Shown: positions 24,786-30,573 of the stretch, piece by piece
Numbering within the stretch: the stretch's first letter is position 1
How the letters are laid out: every line of letters starts with the position of its first letter
Origin: a virus
Virus record (IMG/VR): IMGVR_UViG_3300036781_000807
Span: 1 to 30,573 of that record
Reading direction: 5' to 3' (one strand)
Length of the DNA: 30,573 nucleotides
Notes under the pieces: generated by a model
Seen by the model: only the letters and a program-made list of their open reading frames with translations
The model's database searches: none
Told to the model about the DNA's origin: nothing
Program-made: the position numbers and the translations under genes

Positions 24786-25163
24786 ATGGGACGCACACTC
24801 TGGTACTCGACACGCTCAGGGCTCTATACGGCTCGGTTGACGCTGGATGATGACACGTTCTGTTGTATGCGGCATGAGAAATTGGACGATCCGAGGGAAG
24901 AGGTTGACCAGCGCAATATCCCAGTGCCAAGACTCGCGGCGATCAACCTGGCTGCAATGGTCGCATCGGATGAGCTGAAAATGGTCTGGACAGTGACGCA
25001 TGACAGAGCAGTGGCAGGAGGCTTGGGCGGTGAGGTGACAGTCGTTCGGCATCCTGACCCGGTGAATCCTTTCCGGATTTCGTTTGAAAAGGTGGCGTCG
25101 CCGAAAATGGTGCTGGCCTCCATGCATGGCGTTTCGTTGCTCTCCATTACGGTAAGCTGGTGA
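24786..25163 (+). CDS. Doubtful hypothetical ORF
   Basis: The frame from ATG 24786 encodes 125 residues (MGRTLWYSTRSGLYTARL, later VPRLAAINLAAMVASDEL and GGEVTVVRHPDPVNPFRI) with balanced composition that reads more like protein than the opposite-strand frames over the same bases. The frame is open further upstream, and a different frame, 24656-24850 (MTSTWLELPCGILHIRD), also looks protein-like, so a single gene broken by a frameshift is possible. No ribosome site or family match supports it. It may be a decayed gene or no gene. Confidence 0.25.
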   Translation: MGRTLWYSTRSGLYTARLTLDDDTFCCMRHEKLDDPREEVDQRNIPVPRLAAINLAAMVASDELKMVWTVTHDRAVAGGLGGEVTVVRHPDPVNPFRISFEKVASPKMVLASMHGVSLLSITVSW

Positions 25164-25255
25164 GGTGAATCCCAGCGGGTTGCATCTGGCAAGGCGTAAC
25201 AGGCAGTCATTCTGTATGGCGTCGTCAAAATCGTGAAGCGAGCTATTTTCAACCC

Positions 25256-25921
25256 ATGCCCCGACTGAGCGCCTATCAGATTGCCAAGCGTGATACGAAG
25301 AAGCCCGATGTTGGCTACGGCTTTATCGTGGCACTTCCAATCACCTATGGGCTAACGCACTTGACCGGGCTTTCCTTTGATGCGATGGGGAAAGCCGTCG
25401 AGTTAGCCGGTGAACTTCTCGCATCACTCGCCGCCGCACCGATCCTGGCCTTTAGCTGGAACTGGATGCTTGGGTCATTTCGCGCCGATGACGAGGAAAG
25501 AGCAGAACTTGAATACAAGGCCGACACTGCCGTCGCTAGGTTGGCGGAACGCGAGAAGTTGATCACTAGTCTAACTGACGTGGGACCGAAAATTCAGGCC
25601 CTTGACGAGTGCCTCATAATCGGCAAACGACTGCTGCTCAAGGAATGCGCGAGTCAGGCCGAATCAGCAGAATGGATCGCTAAGACGGAGATCGACTTTG
25701 ATGGATGTCTCAACAACAAAGTGTGGCCACTGCTGGATGTAGCAGAACAACAGACCCTCCGTTACGTCACCTACTACGGTACGCCAGAAGTACCAATCTT
25801 CGACGGCGATCAACACTCCCGATGGTGTCGCACGAAAGCGATGGTCAATGGTTTGGACGTTATCCTAGCCAAGGCGCATGATTACAAGAAAATGATGGAG
25901 CTGCCGATGATCCGGAGCTAG
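25256..25921 (+). CDS. Putative inner-membrane protein, hypothetical
   Basis: A 221-residue protein. A basic start (MPRLSAYQIAKRDTKKP) leads into two hydrophobic segments, VGYGFIVALPITYGLTHLTGL (about 19-39) and LAGELLASLAAAPILAFSW (about 50-68). A cytoplasm-like charged region follows, with an Ala/Glu-rich helix (ERAELEYKADTAVARLAERE) and a Trp/Asp-containing C-terminal domain (VWPLLDVAEQQTLRYV). No family is recognised. It is not tightly coupled to neighbours. A membrane protein expressed from the accessory side of a prophage could be an exclusion or host-modifying factor, but this is speculation. Confidence 0.6.
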   Translation: MPRLSAYQIAKRDTKKPDVGYGFIVALPITYGLTHLTGLSFDAMGKAVELAGELLASLAAAPILAFSWNWMLGSFRADDEERAELEYKADTAVARLAEREKLITSLTDVGPKIQALDECLIIGKRLLLKECASQAESAEWIAKTEIDFDGCLNNKVWPLLDVAEQQTLRYVTYYGTPEVPIFDGDQHSRWCRTKAMVNGLDVILAKAHDYKKMMELPMIRS

Positions 25922-25953
25922 GAGCATACCTGACGCATACCCAAATATGATGT

Positions 25954-25980
25954 TTGAGAAAACTGGCTGATATGTATAGG
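25954..25980 (+). promoter_or_regulatory. Weak promoter candidate for the RHH operon
   Basis: TTGAGA (25954-25959) and TATAGG (25975-25980) are spaced 15 bases apart, ahead of the ribbon-helix-helix gene. The spacing is short of ideal. AGGAGGT at 25978-25984 can pair with ACCTCT (25993-25998), forming a small hairpin in the leader, while the usable ribosome site AAAGG lies closer to the ATG. Confidence 0.3.
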
Positions 25981-26013
25981 AGGTAGGAATCAACCTCTAG
26001 ACGAAAGGCCAGC

Positions 26014-26283
26014 ATGAAACGACCATCGAAGAAATACCCCGCACGAATCAACCTCGTTGTAACCCGCGCCACACTCCGAAAGCTGAAGTCGCTCGCGAAG
26101 AAGAACGGTGAGAGTGTATCAGGCTATGTCCGCAACCTGATTGAAAAGGGCTCGGTTGACTGGGTCTATGCGTCAAACTCACCTGAACACATGATACTAA
26201 TGGAGACTCTCTATCAGGCATCACTCAGCAGCAAAGAGAACACGACCACCAAGAAAAGCCCTCGCAATGACGAGACCGCATGA
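26014..26283 (+). CDS. Ribbon-helix-helix DNA-binding protein
   Basis: An 89-residue protein. Residues about 10-46 fit the Arc/MetJ-type ribbon-helix-helix fold: strand RINLVVT, helix ATLRKLKSLAKKNG, turn ES, then helix VSGYVRNLIEKG. The N-terminus is basic (MKRPSKKYP), and the C-terminal half is charged and of low complexity. Such proteins bind short inverted repeats as dimers and usually autoregulate. AAAGG six bases before the ATG is the ribosome site. The stop overlaps the methylase ATG (ATGA), so the two are co-translated. The repeats at 24279-24561 or its own leader could be operators. Confidence 0.78.
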   Translation: MKRPSKKYPARINLVVTRATLRKLKSLAKKNGESVSGYVRNLIEKGSVDWVYASNSPEHMILMETLYQASLSSKENTTTKKSPRNDETA

Positions 26284-26876
26284 AGAACTCCCAACCACTG
26301 CGGACCTTCTTGAAGTTTTTCGGAAGCAAGTATCGCGCAACGCCTCGGTATCCCGCTCCAACCCATCATACAATCATTGAACCCTTTGCTGGCGGTGCTG
26401 GCTTCTCTATCCGTCATCACCAGCGCCAAGTCATCCTTATCGAGAAAGATCCAGTCATTGCGAGCGTATGGCGATACCTGATTGGCGCATCATCGGCAGA
26501 GATCCGTCAACTGCCGCTCCTCAGCCACGATCAGTCTGTGCATGACCTGGCGTTGATTCCAGAAGCACGCGACCTGATTGGATTCTGGCTCAAGAACCTT
26601 CCGCCATTGATTTCGACTGACTTACGCCAACCCTCGCGATGGATTTGTTGCGGAGCAGAAGTGGCGGCGGGGGGGATTGCAAGAGCTGTCATGGCGCAAA
26701 CAAAGCCAAGGGCAGATACGGCAATCAGACGAAGAGCGGACAGAATCGACTCGGCCCAAGCGAGACCAGATGGAAAGAGCGAAGCATCACGTATCAGGGC
26801 ATTGCCGATGCATTCGCGACTCAGTGGGACCAACAACCAACCTGAACAGGAGCACCATGATCAACGCCATTTGTGA
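26280..26876 (+). pseudogene. Dam-like (D12 class) adenine methylase, broken at a G7 tract
   Basis: The first 110 residues match the N-terminus of D12-class adenine methylases: FFGSKYRATPRYP, the SAM-binding motif IIEPFAGGAGFS, VILIEKDPVIASVWRYLI and DLIGFWL. Then similarity fades, and no DPPY catalytic motif occurs in any frame. At 26669-26675 there is a run of seven G, which forms G GGG GGG in the reading frame. One extra G, or a -1 slip, would switch to the frame that ends at TGA 26845 (DCKSCHGANKAKGRYG, later ITYQGIADAFATQW), which stops 11 bases before the next ATG, just ahead of that gene's Shine-Dalgarno. The annotated frame instead overlaps the next gene by 20 bases and has a non-protein-like, Arg-rich end. 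It is probably inactive as it stands. Confidence 0.65.
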
Positions 26877-26970
26877 GCTACTATCGATGATGTGTTGCGG
26901 CTACGTCATTGCAGATGCCATCCTGAGCCGTAGAAAACCAACCAACCGAAACAAGGAGCACGACGCATGA
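26857..26970 (+). CDS. Tiny Cys-containing membrane-like peptide
   Basis: A 37-residue ORF beginning MINAICELLSMMCCGYVIADAIL with a Lys/Arg/Asn tail. AGGAG six bases before the ATG is a good ribosome site, and the stop overlaps the next ATG (ATGA), so it is very likely translated. The hydrophobic N-terminal half could insert in the membrane. No family is recognised. Confidence 0.55.
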   Translation: MINAICELLSMMCCGYVIADAILSRRKPTNRNKEHDA

Positions 26971-27137
26971 TCTTTTGGAAAATTATCGAGCTGCTGGCCA
27001 TGTACCTCGCTGGCCTGTTCACGCTACCGGCATTTGTCTTTTTCATCTGGACACCTCGGCAGGTCGAGAAATCGCGAAAAAAATTAGAGCAAGCAGGAGC
27101 ACTAGAGCCACCTTCCGATGAGGAGAACGACCGATGA
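26967..27137 (+). CDS. Small single-span membrane protein
   Basis: A 56-residue ORF with one transmembrane helix (ELLAMYLAGLFTLPAFVFFIW, about 8-28) followed by a charged tail (RQVEKSRKKLEQAG, then acidic PPSDEENDR). AAGGAG lies upstream inside the preceding ORF, and both ends overlap neighbours by ATGA. The architecture is common among small phage accessory and lysis-control proteins; the function is unknown. Confidence 0.65.
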   Translation: MIFWKIIELLAMYLAGLFTLPAFVFFIWTPRQVEKSRKKLEQAGALEPPSDEENDR

Positions 27138-27388
27138 TCACAGTTATTACGATGGAAACGAGCAACGACGCTTTCGCTGGCGCATCACCGTTGAAGGTTG
27201 CGGGGGATTGGGCGAGCAAAATTTCCGGGTGCCGCTGGTATGATGTCAAGCACTGTATTGTTGGAGATGATGAGGCCATTTCAGCGGCCGGTATCCAATG
27301 CATGATGGATATGTCTACTGCCGCCACTACCGAAAATCATGCAAAGATGTTGGCGCGGCGCGGAATCTCACAGGAGATCGACCGATGA
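27134..27388 (+). CDS. Hypothetical protein in the coupled small-gene train
   Basis: An 84-residue protein (MITVITMETSNDAFAGASPLKVAGDWASK) with an alpha/beta-like pattern and a WYDVKHCIVGDDEAISAAGIQCMMDM centre. It is coupled on both sides by ATGA within an almost identical junction, GACCGATGATC, which also occurs at the next start. No family is recognised. The shared junction suggests duplicated or templated gene boundaries. Confidence 0.6.
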   Translation: MITVITMETSNDAFAGASPLKVAGDWASKISGCRWYDVKHCIVGDDEAISAAGIQCMMDMSTAATTENHAKMLARRGISQEIDR

Positions 27389-27849
27389 TCAGAGATGAAA
27401 TCAACTTCCAAGCCCAAGTTACGACGTGCGGTAGACGTGCATCAGATGGCGCAATATCGGATGGAACAATCATAAAGGAAACGCTCTGTCGTAATACCGA
27501 GTGGTTCAAAGTGTCGCCAGACTACGGCTATCTCGGTGACAACCTCGCCAGCAGTGTGACCAATACAATGGAGTCGGCGCATCTGACCTTACCAACGGCG
27601 ACAACTGATAGGCTGATCTTTGACTGTCATGTGTCGATTGGTGGAGAAAGAATCATCCGCATAGCTAACAACTATGACAGAGAAACGTTTTGCCAGACTA
27701 TTTCGCTGTACGACATTCCCCAAGAAAACGGACCCCTAGTCAAGCTGTTGGCGGCCGAAGGAGTCGAGCTGATCAGCATGGCTCGCAAGGCATTAGAGCA
27801 GGACCAATCAATCAACGCATCACCTGAGAACAAGGATGGCAATATCTAG
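27385..27849 (+). CDS. Hypothetical protein in the coupled small-gene train
   Basis: A 154-residue protein starting MIRDEINFQAQVTTCGRRAS, with a beta-rich centre (DRLIFDCHVSIGGERIIRIANNYDRETF) and a C-terminal helix (LVKLLAAEGVELISMARKALEQ). The start at 27385 is preferred over the longer frame from 27298 because of the ATGA overlap and the junction shared with the gene before. It overlaps the HNH-AP2 gene by 14 bases. No family is recognised. Confidence 0.65.
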   Translation: MIRDEINFQAQVTTCGRRASDGAISDGTIIKETLCRNTEWFKVSPDYGYLGDNLASSVTNTMESAHLTLPTATTDRLIFDCHVSIGGERIIRIANNYDRETFCQTISLYDIPQENGPLVKLLAAEGVELISMARKALEQDQSINASPENKDGNI

Positions 27850-28435
27850 CATTGACATTGAAGAGATGGATGGCGAGCTGGTCACGGTCGCACAAATCGG
27901 ACCTCACCAAATCATGGTCGACGTGATTGATAGCAAGCTGCTGTTTATCGGCTCGTGGTACATCTGCGTAACCAACCGAGCTTCCGGCTCCGTCGGTTAT
28001 CCCACGACCAATCAGCGCAATCCCGACAACGGCAAATGGACGATCAAATATTTGCACCGACTCGTGGCAGCTAACGCCGGGATCAGTACGCCTAAAGGCA
28101 TCGTCATCGATCATATCAATGGCAACAAATACGACAACCGAAGAAAAAATCTGCGAGCCGTTACCGTCTCACAGAACGGCGCTAATCATGGGACGCGCAA
28201 GAGCAAGAGAGCCAGTGGCTATTACGGGGTCAATCAAACGGGGAAGGCAACCTGGGGGATGTCCGTTTACTACGACGGTAAGCGAGAATATCGAGGGGGT
28301 TTCAAGTCGGCAGAGGAAGCGGCAGAGTGGCGGGATCGGCGGTTGCTGATGATTCACGGCTCATCCTTACCCGTTCACAACTACGCCTTCCCTGAGAAAT
28401 ACGCCGATTATCTGCGATGGCCAGCGATTGACTAG
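27836..28435 (+). CDS. HNH homing endonuclease with AP2 DNA-binding domain
   Basis: A 199-residue protein. Residues about 68-120 form an HNH core of the phage homing type: LHRLVAANAG, then IDHINGNKYDNRRKNLRAVTVSQN, with His93 and Asn105 as expected catalytic positions. Residues about 128-170 form an AP2-like domain (GYYGVNQTGKATWGMSVYY, then GGFKSAEEAAEWRDRR). This HNH-AP2 combination is common in selfish free-standing phage nucleases. The N-terminal 65 residues are beta-rich. It overlaps the preceding gene and closes the coupled train. Confidence 0.85.
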   Translation: MAISSIDIEEMDGELVTVAQIGPHQIMVDVIDSKLLFIGSWYICVTNRASGSVGYPTTNQRNPDNGKWTIKYLHRLVAANAGISTPKGIVIDHINGNKYDNRRKNLRAVTVSQNGANHGTRKSKRASGYYGVNQTGKATWGMSVYYDGKREYRGGFKSAEEAAEWRDRRLLMIHGSSLPVHNYAFPEKYADYLRWPAID

Positions 28436-28460
28436 CGGCCACGACTTGCGAACGACCCCT

Positions 28461-28476
28461 GATCGATCATAGATCG
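28461..28476. promoter_or_regulatory. Clustered GATC sites with a palindrome upstream of the secreted-protein gene
   Basis: Three GATC tetranucleotides fall within 16 bases, two of them inside the palindrome CGATC-ATA-GATCG (28464-28476). The cluster lies about 30 bases before the next ATG and could overlap a promoter or operator. Methylation-sensitive control is possible in a Dam-positive host. Confidence 0.35.
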
Positions 28477-28506
28477 GATATCAACCCTTCACCCGGAGTA
28501 CGTCCC

Positions 28507-29043
28507 ATGAAAACCCTGTACCTGTTACTCGCCGTCTGCTTGCTGTCTGTCGCTCGCATCACGGCACAAGCCCCCACCGATTCGCTTCATTGGGTTGACT
28601 CGGTGACGGTCGACAACTTCAGCGGCCATTCTTATCGCACCTTGGCACTGGATTGGCCGAACCAAATGCGCCTTGAGTTGATGTGTTCTCCGGGGAAGGG
28701 GCCAAACGTGTTTCTGACTACGCGAGTTGATGTGTTTGATGCTCATGTTGATCCGACCAACGAGCGCAAGGTACGGGTCGATATCAAGAACGCCTCCGAC
28801 AATCCCTATCCCGTCTTTCTTAGGGTGGGGGAGGGCGGTCAGACGGCAGTAGGTAACGAGGATTTCGCAACGCACACGTCAAGTGAAATCATCAAGCGGA
28901 TTCTACGGTCGCCCTCAGCCTTGGCCATTCGCGTCGGACTCTATGGCAACAAGGTGCTAACGGTATCAACGACGCTGCCAGAGGATACGCCAGCGGTCAT
29001 CTCCAAGTTTTACGGTTGGTGTGGCAAGAACGTTCCGAGGTAG
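28507..29043 (+). CDS. Secreted/periplasmic hypothetical protein (possible lysogenic-conversion gene)
   Basis: A 178-residue protein with a typical Sec signal peptide (MKTLYLLLAVCLLSVARITAQA), cleaved probably after AQA at 22. The mature part is beta-rich, with DSVTVDNFSGHSYRTLALDW, NVFLTTRVDVFDAHVDP and a C-terminal YGWCGKNVPR; two Cys residues could form a disulphide. No family is recognised. GGAG eight bases before the ATG and a separate upstream region suggest independent expression, as in prophage cargo genes that alter the envelope or block superinfection. That role is inference. Confidence 0.72.
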   Translation: MKTLYLLLAVCLLSVARITAQAPTDSLHWVDSVTVDNFSGHSYRTLALDWPNQMRLELMCSPGKGPNVFLTTRVDVFDAHVDPTNERKVRVDIKNASDNPYPVFLRVGEGGQTAVGNEDFATHTSSEIIKRILRSPSALAIRVGLYGNKVLTVSTTLPEDTPAVISKFYGWCGKNVPR

Positions 29044-29157
29044 AGCCCTTGCGAATCTCTCAGCCGGTCGACTAAATCAATGGGGCAGCGAGATAGCCAA
29101 CTCATTGCCCACAACCCCCAGACAATCCTTTTACGAGCCATCCGGAGACACTACCGA

Positions 29158-29466
29158 ATGTCCGTCATGTTTCTCAAGCAACTCAAGCTTCATCGCGAGG
29201 CACTTGGCAAGAAGATGAGCCAGAAGGGTGGGGCCAATCATGATCAGGAACTTGCCCAAACGCGGCAGTTTCTCTCGGCCACCAAAGACCCGAAGTGGAA
29301 GAACCAACTGATCAAGCGAATCAAGGTGTTGGAAAACAACGGCGGGTCGCCGGATGATGTGAAGGATATCGAGGCCCGGTATAAGGCTGTTGATGCCCTC
29401 TATCAGTCGGTGCAAAACCATCCGGATTACAACAAGACGCGCAAGAAGAGAACTCCACGGAAGTAG
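29158..29466 (+). CDS. Small basic helical hypothetical protein
   Basis: From ATG 29158 the protein has 102 residues: MSVMFLKQLKLHREALGKK, a helical central part (QELAQTRQFLSATKDPKWKNQLIKRIKVLENN) and a very basic end (KTRKKRTPRK). The frame is open to an ATG at 29080, but GGAG ten bases upstream favours 29158. It might bind nucleic acid. No family is recognised. It ends just before the bidirectional terminator shared with the convergent integrase. Confidence 0.6.
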   Translation: MSVMFLKQLKLHREALGKKMSQKGGANHDQELAQTRQFLSATKDPKWKNQLIKRIKVLENNGGSPDDVKDIEARYKAVDALYQSVQNHPDYNKTRKKRTPRK

Positions 29467-29476
29467 CAGGAAAACA

Positions 29477-29508
29477 AAAGGGGAGCCCATCGTACCGGAC
29501 TCCCCTTT
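29477..29508. terminator. Bidirectional terminator between convergent genes
   Basis: AAAGGGGAG (29477-29485) and CTCCCCTTT (29500-29508) form a perfect nine-base-pair stem with a 14-base loop, flanked by A-rich and T-rich sides. It lies 10 bases after the plus-strand stop and about 20 after the integrase stop, serving both directions. Confidence 0.85.
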
Positions 29509-29529
29509 GTCGTGTCTTAGAAGGCATCC

Positions 29530-30573
29530 TCAGGGCATCACGGTCTCGAAGAACTCAGCGAAGTGTGGGTTGACCTCAATCGCCTTACTCGCCTCGACAT
29601 ACGCCCGGATCTTCTCGGCATCCTCTACGATGTACTTGTCGATAGCTCCCTTGGCGTATTTCCTTGCCATTTCCTTGGCTTGCCATCCGCCGTACTGCTC
29701 AATCCGTACCTCGTTGATTCCAGCCTCATAGAGCCAGTGGGCAAAGCATCGCCGCATATCATAGACGGTGACGGTTTTGTGAACTTTCCGGATTGCCCGT
29801 CGAAAGGCCTTGAGCTGAACTGTGGGCCGTGCCAGGTCATCAAGCACAAGCGGGACGATCCGGTCGCGTCGGTTATCCTTGTGCGCCTGTTTTTCCCCAT
29901 GCACCAGCACACGATCTGCCAGGACTTCAAACCGATTCAAGAAATAGGTATTGACCTCCATTCCTGTGGTGGCCAGTGTCCATACCATCTGCCCGATCTT
30001 GGCCGGGAGTTTGTCAGTCAATGCGCGCAACTCAGCAGGGGAGAGGATGACCGGCTTGCGCTTGACCGTCTCATTCAACGGCTCGATATCCTCGATGGCA
30101 TGATAGAGGGCTGAGTTTTTGCCCATCGTATTCTTCAAGAACGACCGGAGCACGTTTCGAGCGATGTTGAATGACCGGGCCGTTTTCTGCTTCTGACAGT
30201 TTTTCTTGTAGGTCTTGAGGAGATCGGGAAAGTCGGCCACGGTGGTATTTTTGGTGGCAAACTTGCCGAGCTGGTTGGCCACGTTGTCGTAGCTCTCTCG
30301 GGTCTTGGGATTGACCTTATCATAGATGGCGATCCAGTCCCGTAGGGTGCTCAGGGCGGGCAAGACCTCATCGGCCATGCTGAGCGGTTTGCCGTCTCCT
30401 TCTTTCCAGCGGTCATAGAGCTGTAACAGTGTCACCTTTCCAGCCGATACATCCCTGAGGGGCTGGAGCTGTTGCCGACTGACGAGCTGGTCAATCATGA
30501 CCGGGATCGCGTCATTGATCTGCGGGTCATGGGTGCCGGTAACCTTCTTGAGTCGACCTACGCCGGGGATCAT
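29530..30573 (-). CDS. Tyrosine recombinase integrase (possibly continuing past the window)
   Basis: The visible 347 residues comprise an N-terminal arm (MIPGVGRLKKVTGTHDP), a core-binding domain (about 70-160) and the catalytic domain. Catalytic residues visible are Lys228 in VHGEKQAH, Arg274 in YDMRRCFAHWLYEAGI, Trp297 in EQYGGW at the His/Trp position, and nucleophile Tyr306 in ARKYAK. The box-I Arg is not evident in TTGMEVNTYF. It would catalyse site-specific integration and excision. The ATG is the last triplet of the window and the N-terminus reads as if more sequence could precede it, so the true start may lie outside. It is convergent with the accessory genes. Confidence 0.85.
   Translation of the reverse strand: MIPGVGRLKKVTGTHDPQINDAIPVMIDQLVSRQQLQPLRDVSAGKVTLLQLYDRWKEGDGKPLSMADEVLPALSTLRDWIAIYDKVNPKTRESYDNVANQLGKFATKNTTVADFPDLLKTYKKNCQKQKTARSFNIARNVLRSFLKNTMGKNSALYHAIEDIEPLNETVKRKPVILSPAELRALTDKLPAKIGQMVWTLATTGMEVNTYFLNRFEVLADRVLVHGEKQAHKDNRRDRIVPLVLDDLARPTVQLKAFRRAIRKVHKTVTVYDMRRCFAHWLYEAGINEVRIEQYGGWQAKEMARKYAKGAIDKYIVEDAEKIRAYVEASKAIEVNPHFAEFFETVMP

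Noticed and set aside
24824-25252. Minus-strand 142-residue ORF in the divergent region
   Set aside because: Its product is Ser/Thr/Pro-rich and irregular, as expected of an antisense shadow, with no ribosome site. The plus-strand frame is somewhat more protein-like.
27298-27384. Longer start for the 154-residue gene at 27298
   Set aside because: The extra residues overlap the preceding coding sequence entirely, whereas the ATG at 27385 has the ATGA overlap and shared junction used by its neighbours.
1-30573. CRISPR array
   Set aside because: The only regular repeats are coding repeats of the fibre gene (1500-3389); there are no equal direct repeats with unique spacers and no cas genes.

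Overview
The window is most of a temperate, long-tailed (siphovirus-type) tailed-phage genome or integrated prophage. The evidence is a complete minus-strand head, packaging and tail module plus a tyrosine-recombinase integrase at the right edge. Base composition is moderate (roughly half GC by eye). No rRNA, tRNA or host housekeeping gene is visible, so the host cannot be named. Replication, immunity-repressor and endolysin genes are not seen and may lie outside the window.

Layout. Positions 1-24248 read on the minus strand, so gene order runs from high to low coordinates. A two-gene unit (24248-23614) ends in a strong terminator. After a roughly 350-base stretch without genes come an HNH nuclease, a small membrane protein, a gpZ-like protein, a 75-residue protein, a GIY-YIG nuclease, a cos-like non-coding stretch (20644-20860), TerS (Nu1 type) and TerL (GpA type). 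These are followed by an Ig/gpW-like fusion, a lambda-type portal, a fused prohead protease/HK97 capsid protein, FII-like and tail-terminator-like connectors, the major tail protein, an attenuating terminator, tail chaperones G and GT (with a -1 slippery site), the tape measure, Dit-like and hub proteins, a multi-Ig tail protein, an amber-interrupted Ig-like protein, a highly repetitive fibre, a cupin, a beta-sandwich protein and a membrane/coiled-coil protein. Many neighbours overlap by ATGA, implying translational coupling.

About 24249-24655 is a divergent control region with two pairs of perfect inverted repeats. From about 25256 to 29466 the plus strand carries accessory genes: an inner-membrane protein, a ribbon-helix-helix regulator coupled to a broken Dam-like methylase, a train of tiny coupled genes whose starts all read ATGATC, an HNH-AP2 homing nuclease, a secreted protein and a small basic protein. 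A bidirectional terminator then separates these from the convergent integrase.

The most notable points are: an Ig-like tail gene whose natural ATGA-coupled start is followed by an in-frame amber codon; an un-annotated G/GT frameshift; a cos/TerS-site candidate between a homing endonuclease and terS; a methylase that breaks at a G7 tract and has no visible DPPY motif; a cupin in the tail-fibre operon; and a self-contained two-gene accessory unit next to the divergent operator region.
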